The notes: generated from the sequence alone by a model not told the origin. A stretch of DNA of 37,178 nt from CANGYM01 sp044372405 (GCA_044372405.1 JBILRW010000011.1:1-37178), one strand, 5' to 3'. Counted from the first letter of the stretch, positions 24,755 through 33,017 are shown. Program-made: numbers and translations.

Positions 24755-25468
24755 TCACGGCCTCAACTGCGGCATGGGGTCCACGGGTTTGCCCCGATAC
24801 CGAACCTCGAAATGCACTTGAGGGCGCGTGACGGACCCCGTTTGTCCCACCGTGGCGATGACATCGTTTTGATCCACCGTATCGCCCTTACGCACCAAAA
24901 TTTTATCGGTGTGGGCATAGGCCGTCACCCACTGGGCATCATGACGAATCAAAACCAAATTGCCGAAGCCTTTGACTTCATTGCCCACATAGACCACCTT
25001 GCCTCCATCAGCCGCCCGAATTTTGGTGCCCCGATCGGCGGCAATGTTAATGCCATCATTTTGCTGACCGCCGTCTTTTTGACCAAAATTGGCCAGCAGC
25101 GGCCCCCGAACGGGCCAAACAAATTTTTCCGAACGGCGAACCGTCGGCGGCGGGGGAATGTCCTGTTTCTGGGTGATGGGACGCTCAATGATCACACCCT
25201 TTGGCCCCTGATACTTTCCCGGGGGGCCCAGGTAAAGCGTCTGCCCCGGATGAATGGTATAGGGGGGCTTCAGGTTATTCCACCTGGCGAGTAAAGGCAC
25301 GGTGGTCCCCGTTTTTATGGCAATTTTGGAAACACTATCCCCCTTTTGAACCCGGTAAAGTTTGGTCGGCGTGTTGGTATCCCCTGATTCAAAGGAGGCA
25401 TCTTTAGAGTTGCCCGCGCACGCAGATACCAGCAAACACACACAAACAGTCATACAGAACCTACGCAT
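24755..25468 (-). CDS. nlpD: NlpD-like LysM/LytM lipoprotein (amidase activator)
   Basis: A 237-residue lipoprotein: lipobox VSAC (C17), one LysM domain (about 33-80, KLYRVQKGDSVSKIAIKTG ... IHPGQTLYLG) and a C-terminal LytM/M23 domain (about 115-230). The first zinc-ligand motif HxxxD is replaced by NDGINI, as in NlpD/EnvC-type proteins that do not cleave peptidoglycan but activate amidases; the later His residues (AYAH, VHFEVR) remain. The role inferred is outer-membrane-anchored control of cell separation. The start at 25468 retains a full signal; a second ATG 15 bases downstream is also possible. The gene is flanked by two nearly identical palindromic repeats, the upstream one beginning eight bases before the start codon. 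Confidence 0.88.
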   Translation of the reverse strand: MRRFCMTVCVCLLVSACAGNSKDASFESGDTNTPTKLYRVQKGDSVSKIAIKTGTTVPLLARWNNLKPPYTIHPGQTLYLGPPGKYQGPKGVIIERPITQKQDIPPPPTVRRSEKFVWPVRGPLLANFGQKDGGQQNDGINIAADRGTKIRAADGGKVVYVGNEVKGFGNLVLIRHDAQWVTAYAHTDKILVRKGDTVDQNDVIATVGQTGSVTRPQVHFEVRYRGKPVDPMPQLRP

Positions 25469-25475
25469 AACCCCC

Positions 25476-25564
25476 GTCATTGCGAGCGCAGCGAAGCAAT
25501 CCAGAAAGGCTAAAACTCCCGAAAGTCCTGGATTGCCACGCCTCCTGCGGAGGCTCGCAATGAC
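25476..25564. repeat. Palindromic element, GTCATTGCGAG family, copy 5
   Basis: Bounded by GTCATTGCGAGCGCAG and AGGCTCGCAATGAC. Outside these ends an additional inverted pair, ACAGAACCT (25454-25462) and AGGTTCTGT (25573-25581), encloses it, so the real unit may be longer. The left arm runs into the signal-peptide codons of the NlpD-like gene. Confidence 0.85.
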
Positions 25565-25691
25565 GTTGTGTACAGGTTCTGTAAAAAAAAAGCGCTGGAT
25601 TGTCATGTCCAAGAAACCATGGGATATGGCGAAAAACAAACGACATTCTACCCAAGGGTTTTTAGGAATCCAGCAGAAAATCCCGGATCGA

Positions 25692-25718
25692 TTTTTTTTG
25701 TGCACCGCACAAAAAAAA
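25692..25718. repeat. Perfect T8/A8 hairpin upstream of the phasin gene
   Basis: TTTTTTTTGTGC (25692-25703) and GCACAAAAAAAA (25707-25718) pair perfectly around ACC. It could end transcription from either side, or be an operator overlapping the promoter that begins four bases later. Confidence 0.6.
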
Positions 25719-25721
25719 GGC

Positions 25722-25749
25722 TTGACAAGCAGATTCAGGGTATGATACA
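25722..25749 (+). promoter_or_regulatory. Candidate phasin promoter
   Basis: A perfect -35 TTGACA (25722-25727) is followed after 16 bases by GATACA (25744-25749); a better -10 (TATGAT, 25741-25746) has a spacer of only 13. It lies 35 bases upstream of the phasin start and directly after the T8/A8 hairpin. Confidence 0.4.
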
Positions 25750-25783
25750 CCCATGGGTAGTTTAAGTGCCAGGAACACACCTT

Positions 25784-26389
25784 ATGTCTCAACCTTCCAT
25801 TCCTACATCCGTTAAACGGCCAACACCGGCTTCACCCGCGATGCCTGACCCTGCTGCCAAAACCGTTTCTCCCTCGAGCAGTCCAGAAACATCTGTCAAC
25901 CGCGCATCTGCGCCTGCCAAGGTTTCTGCTGAAACATCACAGTCCTCTTCTTCTTCAAAGACGAGGGCTTCTGGTGGTCTTTTTTCTTTCAACTCTCAAA
26001 TCACAGGTCCTTTTATGAATCAGAACTTCGAGCAAATTAACAACGAATGGCAAAACCACGTTCAGGAAAACATCAAAACCAGTCTTCAGGCTTTGAACAC
26101 CCTGAACAAAAGCTTAGAGCAAATTGCCACCGCCTACCTGAAAGCTGTTCAGGACGTTTACACCAACAATGCCAAAGCCCTGCAGCAGATTTTGTCGTCC
26201 CAAAATGCCCAACAGGCGTTTGATGTGCAAACCAAAACCCTGCAACAAAACATTGAAACCGGCATTGGCCAGGCTCAACAGTTGGTTCAACTGGGTCTGG
26301 ATGCTGCCAACAAAACGATTCAGCCTTTGCAAAACCGTTTTGACCAAGCTGTTGACGCTGCCTTCAAAGCCAGCAAAAAAGCCGCTTAG
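25784..26389 (+). CDS. Phasin-family protein
   Basis: A 201-residue protein. The first 65 residues are low complexity (Pro, Ser, Thr, Ala); residues about 75-200 form a long amphipathic helical region rich in Gln, Asn and Ala (QNFEQINNEWQNHVQENIKTSLQALNTLNKSLEQIATAYLKAV), typical of phasin domains. Phasins coat polyhydroxyalkanoate granules, and members without granules may have other packing or adhesin-like roles. ATG at 25784 is preceded by AGGA at nine bases; an upstream in-frame codon lacks such a site. No polyhydroxyalkanoate synthase is nearby, so granule function is unproven. A clear terminator follows. Confidence 0.8.
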   Translation: MSQPSIPTSVKRPTPASPAMPDPAAKTVSPSSSPETSVNRASAPAKVSAETSQSSSSSKTRASGGLFSFNSQITGPFMNQNFEQINNEWQNHVQENIKTSLQALNTLNKSLEQIATAYLKAVQDVYTNNAKALQQILSSQNAQQAFDVQTKTLQQNIETGIGQAQQLVQLGLDAANKTIQPLQNRFDQAVDAAFKASKKAA

Positions 26390-26414
26390 TTTTTCATTTG
26401 GAAACTGAGTTTTT

Positions 26415-26446
26415 GCGCCCTCTCTTCATCGGAGAGGGCGTTTTTC
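26415..26446 (+). terminator. Rho-independent terminator after the phasin gene
   Basis: CGCCCTCTC (26416-26424) pairs with GAGAGGGCG (26432-26440) and is followed by five T and further pyrimidines. Confidence 0.85.
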
Positions 26447-26502
26447 TTCTTTATATTTTGTTTTTCCTTTTATGCCGTCCCTTACCATCCCTCAATTACA
26501 AC

Positions 26503-26543
26503 GTCATACCGGCGCTTGCTTCGCTACGCTGGTCCGGGGTGAC
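26503..26543. repeat. Palindromic repeat, CCGGACCAGCG type, second copy
   Basis: GTCATACCGGCGCTTGCTTC and CTACGCTGGTCCGGGGTGAC, in opposite orientation to the copy at 19571-19612. It lies between the phasin terminator and nusB. Confidence 0.6.
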
Positions 26544-26580
26544 GAAAATAAGGGAATAAGAAAAACCCAAGGGTACTAAG

Positions 26581-27009
26581 ATGCCGTCCCCCATTCAACA
26601 GAAAATCAACACGCGCCTTTTGCTGACCCAGGTGGTGTATCAGCATCGCGTTCGCGGGCAAGCCCTGCCTTTGGTGGCCCAAGAGTACGCCCTGCATCAC
26701 ATTGCCCCCAAGCCCCATCATTACGACCGTCCCTTTTACGATGTGATGATGGCGTATTTAACCGACAATACATCGGCTGTAGCGCAAACCCTGGGGCAAT
26801 ACGAAACCGATGCGTGGCGTTATGAACGGATGGACCTTGTCCTGATGGGCATTTTAATGGTGGGCACGGCGGAGCTGCTTTGCCAACCCCAAACCCCCAC
26901 CAGTGTCATTTTGAATGAATATATTGAATTAACCAAAGATTTCCTGACCGATAAAGATGCCAAATTCGTTCACGTCATTTTGGATAAGGTGGCGGGGGGG
27001 CGGGGGTAG
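26581..27009 (+). CDS. nusB: Transcription antitermination factor NusB
   Basis: A 142-residue all-helical protein with the NusB outline: an N-terminal Arg-rich helix (INTRLLLTQVVYQH), ERMDLVLMGILMVGTAELL and the conserved TPTSVILNEYIELTKDFLTDKDAKFVHVILDKVA. NusB binds boxA of rRNA leaders with NusE and prevents early termination. The usual neighbour ribH is absent. No strong ribosome site is seen before the ATG. Confidence 0.93.
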   Translation: MPSPIQQKINTRLLLTQVVYQHRVRGQALPLVAQEYALHHIAPKPHHYDRPFYDVMMAYLTDNTSAVAQTLGQYETDAWRYERMDLVLMGILMVGTAELLCQPQTPTSVILNEYIELTKDFLTDKDAKFVHVILDKVAGGRG

Positions 27010-27032
27010 GCTTCCTAATAAATGGGGGGGTA

Positions 27033-27060
27033 TTGACAAAGTAGCTATAATTTATATAAT
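27033..27060 (+). promoter_or_regulatory. Near-consensus promoter of the toxin-antitoxin remnant
   Basis: TTGACA (27033-27038), 16-base spacer, TATAAT (27055-27060), in an A/T-rich stretch unlike its surroundings. It precedes the Phd-like antitoxin by about 50 bases. Confidence 0.75.
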
Positions 27061-27108
27061 AGGTTTTATGAGTTGTAGCCATAAGGAATCTTCTGGGGAC
27101 TTTCTGTC

Positions 27109-27363
27109 ATGAACGATGTTATTTCTTCTCGGGAGGCCCAAAATCATTTTGGGGCTCTTTTGGATCGGGCGCAGCGCGCGCCTGTGATTGTTAAGCGTCA
27201 TAAGCGCGATTGTGTGGCGGTGATCTCGATGCAGGATTTTGCCCAGTGGCAGGCCCTGAAAACCAAAAATTTTATGGCTTTGCGGGATGATTTTTCTGAA
27301 AAAGCAGCTGAGCGTGGCTTAACCCCTGAGATCTTGGATAATATTTTGGCGTCTGATGAGTAG
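27109..27363 (+). CDS. Phd/YefM-family antitoxin
   Basis: An 84-residue protein with the Phd/YefM fold pattern at the N terminus (DVISSREAQNHFGALLDRAQRAPVIVKRHKRDCVAVISMQDF) and a C-terminal tail for toxin binding (LRDDFSEKAAERGLTPEILDNILASDE). These antitoxins bind DNA and neutralise Doc, YoeB or PIN-domain toxins. Its last codons overlap the ATG of a PIN-type toxin frame, the usual cotranslated order, but that toxin is broken. The promoter is strong and intact. Confidence 0.88.
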   Translation: MNDVISSREAQNHFGALLDRAQRAPVIVKRHKRDCVAVISMQDFAQWQALKTKNFMALRDDFSEKAAERGLTPEILDNILASDE

Positions 27364-27528
27364 GCGTTATGTTTTTGATACCAATGTCCTGATCAGTGCC
27401 TGGCGCTAGCGGTTCAGGGTGCTGCTTCTCATCTGATCACGGGGGATCAAGATTTGCTGATGTTAAATCCTTTTTTGGGTGTTGCTGTCCTCAGCCCTCG
27501 AGATTTTATGAATCATAACCCACCCTAA
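27356..27528 (+). pseudogene. PIN-domain (VapC-like) toxin, internally deleted
   Basis: The ATG overlaps the antitoxin end and begins MSRRYVFDTNVLISAWR, a textbook PIN start with its first catalytic Asp, then a stop at 27407-27409. In another frame from about 27406 the text continues LAVQGAASHLITGDQDLLMLNPFLGVAVLSPRDF and stops at 27526-27528, which is the C-terminal PIN segment with the TGDQDLL acidic motif. About 70-80 central codons are missing and the two parts are out of frame, so no active toxin can be made. The end overlaps the convergent EAL gene by a few bases. Confidence 0.88.
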
Positions 27529-29168
27529 AACCCCGAGGGAATGTTCCGTATTTTTTTGTGTACGGTGGCCGTCAGGTCATTCATGATGTTTGAGGGTCGC
27601 CCAAACAAATACCCCTGGCCCAGACCCACGCCCAGGCCCAGCAGGATTTCTTTTTCCTCCACCGTTTCCACCATTTCGGCGACCACATCAATGCCGATGT
27701 CATGACACAGATTCACCATGGTTTTGACAAAGGCAAGATTTTTGGGATTGTTTTGAATGTTGCGAATGTAGGACCCATCAATTTTGGCATAGTCCACTTC
27801 AAAGTTACGGATATATAGCAGAGAGCTGGCCCCCGCGCCCACATCATCCAGGCAAAAAGCGTGGCCTTTCTGCCTTAATCCCTGAATAGCATCGTTGATT
27901 TGTTTGTAATCAGCAACTGTAACCGATTCCGTGAGTTCAAACATGATTTGTTTGCGAATGGTTTGATAGGGCTCCAGCAATTGATGCAGGGACCGGACAA
28001 ACAACGTACTGCTCATGGATTTTGCCGATAAATTCACGGCGATCCAGGGGCGTTTGTTGGCCCTCGCCATGGATTTTAACTGCTCGGCCACTTGACGGCA
28101 GACGAACAGATCCAGCTCTTGAATTTTTCCAATTTCCTCAGCAAAGGCAATCATTTCATAGGGGGATTCGTGATTTTCAAAGCGACTGAGGGCTTCATAA
28201 TGGTGCGTGGCCCCATCGCGCATATCCACGATGGGCTGAAAGACGATTTTATAGGTATTGCTGGAAATAACCTCGTTTAACGCAGACACTTTTTTCAGGG
28301 TTTCGGCCATCATTTCGTTAATGGACTCTCCTATGGTGGCCACGGAAACGGCGGTGATACCTTTTTCCGCAAATTTATTCAGGCAGTATAAAAACGCTTG
28401 GGACGTTTCCTCAACCGTTGCGCCCTGGCTGTCGCAAGCGATGTTTTTGGTTTGAACCGAAATGTTTTTATTTTGGGGATCCACAAGTTTGATTAAATCC
28501 TGAATGTATTCAACAACATCAACTTGATTCACGCGATCATCATGTACCAGGCTGAAACGGCTTTCATCCAACCGAACGGCCATATCGCCATCCAGGGAGT
28601 TTGAGCGCATATAGGACCCAATTTGGGCCATCAGAAATTCCGCCTGATCGGCGGGAAGCTGCGTTAAGGACGCCCCGACCTCCACCAAGGTCAGGGAACT
28701 TTTATCAAAGAGTTCTCGGTTATTTTCGATATAGTGGGTGAGTTTTTCGTGAAATTCCTTGGGTCCAAAAAGGCCTGTTTCTTTATCATGGTGAAAAATT
28801 TCTTCGTCTTGTCCCAAAAACCCTTCCATCCCTGTTAAGGTCACAAAGGCATAGGCGTAATCGGGTAAACGGCAGATGCCGATGAGAACGGGTTTGGATA
28901 CCCCCTTATGATGAATATGATACAACGTGGGGGCCAATCGTCCCGATGGCCCTATTTTCTGGATGTTGCGCTTGAAAAGGGCCCGTTCGGATTCAATCAA
29001 AAAATCGTACAGGGATTTATTTTTCAGAAATTCCAGAGAAAGCCCCGTGATTTTCCGGGCCAATCCGGCGTTAAAGCCAATTAAGCCATCATCGGGCATG
29101 ACCTCTAGCAGCAAATCCGCCCCAGTAAAGGCAAAGGCCACAAATCTGGCGTTTTGTTCAGAATTCAT
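27525..29168 (-). CDS. Cyclic-di-GMP phosphodiesterase-like EAL protein with degenerate GGDEF
   Basis: A 547-residue protein without obvious membrane segments. Residues about 18-115 look like a PAS-type sensor. Residues about 125-240 are GGDEF-like (HDKETGLFGPKEFHEKL), but the signature is replaced by RLDESRF (199-205), so cyclase activity is unlikely. The EAL domain (about 305-545) keeps EAL (325-327), N379, E411 in ELTES, D441/D442, K462, E498 and Q518, which covers metal binding and catalysis; loop 6 reads DDVGAG instead of DDFGTG. The expected role is hydrolysis of c-di-GMP or its sensing. It is transcribed alone, divergent from nrdR. Confidence 0.92.
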   Translation of the reverse strand: MNSEQNARFVAFAFTGADLLLEVMPDDGLIGFNAGLARKITGLSLEFLKNKSLYDFLIESERALFKRNIQKIGPSGRLAPTLYHIHHKGVSKPVLIGICRLPDYAYAFVTLTGMEGFLGQDEEIFHHDKETGLFGPKEFHEKLTHYIENNRELFDKSSLTLVEVGASLTQLPADQAEFLMAQIGSYMRSNSLDGDMAVRLDESRFSLVHDDRVNQVDVVEYIQDLIKLVDPQNKNISVQTKNIACDSQGATVEETSQAFLYCLNKFAEKGITAVSVATIGESINEMMAETLKKVSALNEVISSNTYKIVFQPIVDMRDGATHHYEALSRFENHESPYEMIAFAEEIGKIQELDLFVCRQVAEQLKSMARANKRPWIAVNLSAKSMSSTLFVRSLHQLLEPYQTIRKQIMFELTESVTVADYKQINDAIQGLRQKGHAFCLDDVGAGASSLLYIRNFEVDYAKIDGSYIRNIQNNPKNLAFVKTMVNLCHDIGIDVVAEMVETVEEKEILLGLGVGLGQGYLFGRPSNIMNDLTATVHKKIRNIPSGF

Positions 29169-29288
29169 AAAAAATCCAGATGATGATAAAAATATCCTTC
29201 ATCCAGCGTATAATAAAAACCTTAAAAGAACCTTGGCAGCGTTGCCTTTTTTTTGTAAAACCCAGACAGTCGACCACAGGTAATCCTT

Positions 29289-29732
29289 ATGAAATGCCCC
29301 TATTGTGGATATGCGGAAACGCAGGTCAGAGATTCCCGTCCCGTGGATGATAATTTATCCATCCGTCGTCGTCGGTATTGCCCCAGTTGTGATGGGCGTT
29401 TTACGACGTTTGAGCGCACGGAAATGCATGATTTAATCGTGATTAAGGCCGATGGGCGCAAGGAACCCTTTGCCCTTGAAAAAATCAGAAAGGCCCTGAT
29501 GGTGGCCCTGGTCAAGCGTCCCTTTACCTTGGATGACCTGGAACAGATCAGTCAAGGCATCCGCACCACCCTGGAACAAGAGGGCAACACCGAAATCACA
29601 TCCCGCCACATCGGCGAAGTCATCATGAAGGACCTGAAACAGCGCGATCCCATAGGGTATGTCCGTTTTGCCTCCGTCTATCAAAATTTCAAGGATTTTT
29701 CGGATTTTGAGCGGGTTTTAGGGGGGGGATAA
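29289..29732 (+). CDS. nrdR: Transcriptional repressor NrdR
   Basis: A 147-residue regulator of ribonucleotide reductase genes. The zinc ribbon uses C3, C6 (CPYC) and C31, C34 (CPSC) with the basic RRRRYCPSCDGRFTTFER segment; the ATP-cone domain follows (IKADGRKEPFALEKIRKALMVAL). Length and motif order are normal. It is convergent with recR. Its frequent neighbours glyA and ribD are absent, and no NrdR-box pair was recognised in the window. Confidence 0.97.
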   Translation: MKCPYCGYAETQVRDSRPVDDNLSIRRRRYCPSCDGRFTTFERTEMHDLIVIKADGRKEPFALEKIRKALMVALVKRPFTLDDLEQISQGIRTTLEQEGNTEITSRHIGEVIMKDLKQRDPIGYVRFASVYQNFKDFSDFERVLGGG

Positions 29733-29748
29733 GGACGGACCGGCCCCC

Positions 29749-30354
29749 TCACCCCACCCCGTGCAGCACACCCCGCCGTTGCAGGGCGGTTTGTAGGGTG
29801 GCATCGTCCATATAATCCAGCTCGCCCCCGATGGGAATGCCGTGGGCCAGTTGGGTGGTTTTCAGGCTTTTCGGCAGGGATTCGGTGATGACAAAGGTTG
29901 TGGTTTGGGCCTCTAAAGAGGCGCTCAGGGCGAAAATGACTTCCTCCACCTCCAGCGTATGAACCCGCTCGATTAGGCGGGGGATCCCCAGATCTTCCGG
30001 CCGAACATTGTCCATGGCGGACAAAACCCCGCCCAGAACGTGATACAGGCCGTGATAGGTGCCCGTTCTTTCCATGGCCCATAAATCGGACACGGATTCC
30101 ACAACGCACAGCTGATGACGATGACGGCGGGGGGATTGGCACAGGTGACAGGGATTGATGGTATCCAGGTTTCCACACTGGCCGCAGGGGTGGATGGTTT
30201 CGTAACAGGTTTTCAGCGCCTGAATCAGGGGCGCCATTTTTCGGTCCTTATGAATCAGCAAATGCAGCAGGGCCCGACGGGCAGAGCGCTGTCCCAATCC
30301 CGGCAGCTGGGCCAAAACTTTCATGGCCTGCTGCATTTCTTCGCCATGTATCAT
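29749..30354 (-). CDS. recR: Recombination mediator RecR
   Basis: A 201-residue RecFOR-pathway protein that helps load RecA on gapped DNA. It has the N-terminal helix-hairpin-helix (LAQLPGLGQRSARRALLHLL), the four-cysteine zinc finger CGQCGNLDTINPCHLC and the Toprim domain (LCVVESVSDLWAMERTGTYHGLYHVLGGVLSAMD). ATG at 30354 starts two bases after the ybaB stop. The ybaB-recR pair is conserved in bacteria, usually behind dnaX; dnaX is missing here. Confidence 0.96.
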   Translation of the reverse strand: MIHGEEMQQAMKVLAQLPGLGQRSARRALLHLLIHKDRKMAPLIQALKTCYETIHPCGQCGNLDTINPCHLCQSPRRHRHQLCVVESVSDLWAMERTGTYHGLYHVLGGVLSAMDNVRPEDLGIPRLIERVHTLEVEEVIFALSASLEAQTTTFVITESLPKSLKTTQLAHGIPIGGELDYMDDATLQTALQRRGVLHGVG

Positions 30355-30356
30355 GA

Positions 30357-30683
30357 TCAAAAGGGCAATTTCATGCCGGGGGGTAGGGGCATGCCGGCGG
30401 TGACTTTACTCATGGTTTCCTGGGACGCCTGTTCAATTTTTTGATGGGCATCGTTGATGGCCGCCACGATTAAATCCTCCAAAACATCTTTTTCGTCTTC
30501 CTTCAGCAACGTGGGATCCACCTTCAGACCACGGGCCTGGAATTTTCCGTTCAGCGTGACCTTCACCATGCCACCGCCGGAGGTGCCTTCGCGTTCAATT
30601 TTTTCAACCTCTTGCTGGGCCTGTTGCAGTTTTTGCTGCATTTTTTGGGCCTGCTGTAAAATTTGGTTCATTTGGGGCTGCAT
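30357..30683 (-). CDS. ybaB: YbaB/EbfC family nucleoid-associated protein
   Basis: A 108-residue protein with the family pattern: an N-terminal coiled coil rich in Gln (MNQILQQAQKMQQKLQQAQQEVEKIE), the central GGGMVKVTLNGKFQARGLKVDPTLL and a C-terminal helix ending GMPLPPGMKLPF. It binds DNA as a dimer. It forms an operon with recR. Upstream, instead of dnaX, lies an inverted heptamer array and the divergent rsmE. Confidence 0.95.
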   Translation of the reverse strand: MQPQMNQILQQAQKMQQKLQQAQQEVEKIEREGTSGGGMVKVTLNGKFQARGLKVDPTLLKEDEKDVLEDLIVAAINDAHQKIEQASQETMSKVTAGMPLPPGMKLPF

Positions 30684-30756
30684 AATGGGTATCCTTTGTT
30701 GACTGTATTCCTTGTATCAAGCTCTGACCGCCCCTGTAAAGGGGGTTGCGAGGCAG

Positions 30757-30841
30757 AGGACGGGAGACGGGGGACAGAAGATAGATGGATCAGAAGACGA
30801 TGCTGTTTTTCTGCCCTCCGTTTTCTGTCTTCCGTCCTCCG
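30757..30841. repeat. Inverted heptamer array with nearly empty centre
   Basis: The left arm (about 30757-30783) consists of imperfect GGACGGGAGAC/GGGGACAGAAG units. The right arm (about 30811-30841) reads CTGCCCTCCG, TTTTCTGTCTTCC and GTCCTCCGG, its approximate complement. About 28 bases separate them. The layout resembles the arms of the insertion in the 16S gene but without a coding region. Confidence 0.6.
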
Positions 30842-30883
30842 GATTCCTTGACACACCCCCCCCATCTCAACTACCAGAACGTT

Positions 30884-31609
30884 ATGAACCGCCTTTACCT
30901 CTCTTTGACCTTATCTCCCCACGGGGAACTGGATTTGCCTGATGCGGCGCATCATTATTTGGCCCATGTCATGCGGGCGCAGGGGGGGGAGCCTCTGGAG
31001 GTTTTCGATAATCAAACCGGCACCTATACCGCGCATATTCTGCGCACTACCCGTAAGGAAACCGTGATTCACGTGGGGGATTGCGTTAAGCCGTTGGAGG
31101 CCATTTTGCCGCCCCTGACGTTGGCCTTTGCCCTGGTGAAAAAGCCGGCGTTGGAGCGGATTTTGGAAAAGGCGACGGAGCTGGGGGTTACGGCCCTGCA
31201 ACCCTTAATCACCCAGCGCACGGTGATGCGGTCTTGGAATGCTGAACGGGCCCTGGCCCAGGTCATTGAGGCCGCCGAGCAAACCGAGCGCAACAGTTTG
31301 CCCACACTTCATCCCCCGAAAACGCTGGAGGCTTTTTTGCACGCACGGCAGGGACAAAACGATGCCCTGCTGGTGGGGGATGAACGGGGGGCTTCGCCGC
31401 GTATGATGGATGTTTTGTCGGGGTTGCCGCCGTATCCCTCGTATACCGTTATGGTGGGGCCAGAGGGGGGATGGACCCAGGAAGAACTTGACAAAATCCT
31501 GCGCAGCGATCACTGTCGCGGCATGAGCATGGGAAGCAGAATTTTACGGGCAGATACAGCCGCCATCGCGGGCCTTTCGGTGTGCCGCGCCTGGCTGGGC
31601 GATTGGTAA
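30884..31609 (+). CDS. rsmE: 16S rRNA m3U1498 methyltransferase RsmE
   Basis: A 241-residue SPOUT methyltransferase acting on U1498 (E. coli numbering) in helix 44 of 16S rRNA. The N-terminal PUA-like domain is followed by LAFALVKKPALERILEKATELGVTALQPLITQRTV, and the knot carries VGPEGGWTQEELD and MSMGSRILRADTAAIAGL, the cofactor-binding segments. ATG at 30884 gives the normal family length; the in-frame extension upstream is derived from the heptamer array. gshA follows after 14 bases. Confidence 0.95.
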   Translation: MNRLYLSLTLSPHGELDLPDAAHHYLAHVMRAQGGEPLEVFDNQTGTYTAHILRTTRKETVIHVGDCVKPLEAILPPLTLAFALVKKPALERILEKATELGVTALQPLITQRTVMRSWNAERALAQVIEAAEQTERNSLPTLHPPKTLEAFLHARQGQNDALLVGDERGASPRMMDVLSGLPPYPSYTVMVGPEGGWTQEELDKILRSDHCRGMSMGSRILRADTAAIAGLSVCRAWLGDW

Positions 31610-31623
31610 AGGAATCTTTTTGT

Positions 31624-32979
31624 ATGACGGCCATGCCCAGCAGCAACACAAATCCCGTGACCCATCCCGATGATCTGGTGGCCTATTTGGCCAGCGGGTG
31701 CAAGCCCGAAAGCCAATGGTTCATCGGCACCGAACACGAAAAATTCCCCTATCGCACCGCCACAGGGGCGCCTATACCCTATGACGGCCCCGATGGGATT
31801 CGGGCCCTGCTGGAGGGGTTATCCCGCCGTTTTGGCTGGCAGCCCATTTTAGAGGGGGAGAATGTTATTGCCCTGTCCCGGCAGGGCGCGGCGATTTCTT
31901 TGGAACCGGCGGGACAGTTGGAGCTGTCTGGGGCGCCGCTGAAAACCCTGCACAATACATCGGATGAGCTGGATCAGCACATCACCGAAGCCAAAGCCGT
32001 GGCCCAGGATTTGGGCATTGATTTTTTGTGTCTGGGCTTTCACCCCAGATGGCGGCGGGAAGAGTGCCTCTGGATGCCCAAACAGCGTTATGGCATTATG
32101 CGGGCGTATATGCCCAAACGCGGGTCCTTGGGCCTGGACATGATGCTGCGCACCTGCACCATTCAGGTGAATTTGGACTTTGCCAGCGAAGATGACATGA
32201 TTGCCAAATTCCGTGCTGGATTGTTTTTACAACCCCTGGCCAATGCCCTCTTTGCCAATTCGGGCCATACAGAGGGTAAAGTCAACGGATACGCCAGTTA
32301 CCGCGCCCGCATTTGGCAGGATACCGACCCCGACCGATGCGGGCTTTTGAAATTTGTGTTTCAGGATAGCATGGGCTTTGCGGCCTATGTCAATTATATG
32401 CTTCAGGTGCCCATGTATTTTGTGTACCGGCAGGGGCGATACATTGATGTTTCGGGCCAGAAATTTGGTGATTTTATGAACGGCACGCTGCCAGGCTTTC
32501 CGGGGGAGCGACCCACGCTGGCCGATTGGGCGGATCATCTGTCCACGGCGTTTCCCGAAGTCCGTTTAAAAAAATTCCTGGAAATGCGCGGCGCTGATGG
32601 CGGTTTACCGGATACCATTAAGGCCCTGCCGGCCTTTTGGGTGGGGTTACTGTATGATCAAGCCGCACGGAATACCGTTTTATCCTGGTTGGATGAGGTC
32701 CGTTTAGAGGACATTGAGTCCGCCCACCAAAACGGACCCAAACAGGGCCTGGCCACCAAAATGGGCAAGCACACCCTGAGAGAATGGGCAGAACGCGCGG
32801 TAGCCTTATCCGCCGAGGGCCTGAAACGCCGCGCCCAGATCAATACCCAGGGACAGGATGAGAGCATCTACCTGGCCCCCCTGCAGGAAACCCTGAAAAC
32901 CGGAGCCTCCCCCAGCCAACGGAACGTGGCACAGTATGGGGAAGATGTGGCGGGGTTGATTCGGGCGGGGACGGTTTAG
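31624..32979 (+). CDS. gshA: Glutamate-cysteine ligase (plant/alphaproteobacterial type)
   Basis: A 451-residue enzyme catalysing the first step of glutathione synthesis. Motifs of the plant-like class are clear: FIGTEHEKFPYR near the N terminus, ISLEPAGQLELSGAPL, LGFHPRWRREECLWMPKQRYGIMRAYMP, MMLRTCTIQVNLDF and ANSGHTEGKVNGYASYRARIWQDTDPDRCG. ATG at 31624 has AAAGGA 11 bases upstream. It shares a transcript with rsmE. gshB is not in the window. In alphaproteobacteria this class replaces the E. coli-type GshA. Confidence 0.95.
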   Translation: MTAMPSSNTNPVTHPDDLVAYLASGCKPESQWFIGTEHEKFPYRTATGAPIPYDGPDGIRALLEGLSRRFGWQPILEGENVIALSRQGAAISLEPAGQLELSGAPLKTLHNTSDELDQHITEAKAVAQDLGIDFLCLGFHPRWRREECLWMPKQRYGIMRAYMPKRGSLGLDMMLRTCTIQVNLDFASEDDMIAKFRAGLFLQPLANALFANSGHTEGKVNGYASYRARIWQDTDPDRCGLLKFVFQDSMGFAAYVNYMLQVPMYFVYRQGRYIDVSGQKFGDFMNGTLPGFPGERPTLADWADHLSTAFPEVRLKKFLEMRGADGGLPDTIKALPAFWVGLLYDQAARNTVLSWLDEVRLEDIESAHQNGPKQGLATKMGKHTLREWAERAVALSAEGLKRRAQINTQGQDESIYLAPLQETLKTGASPSQRNVAQYGEDVAGLIRAGTV

Positions 32980-33017
32980 GGTCTGTTCATAATGCTATAA
33001 CCAGGATTTACGCACAA

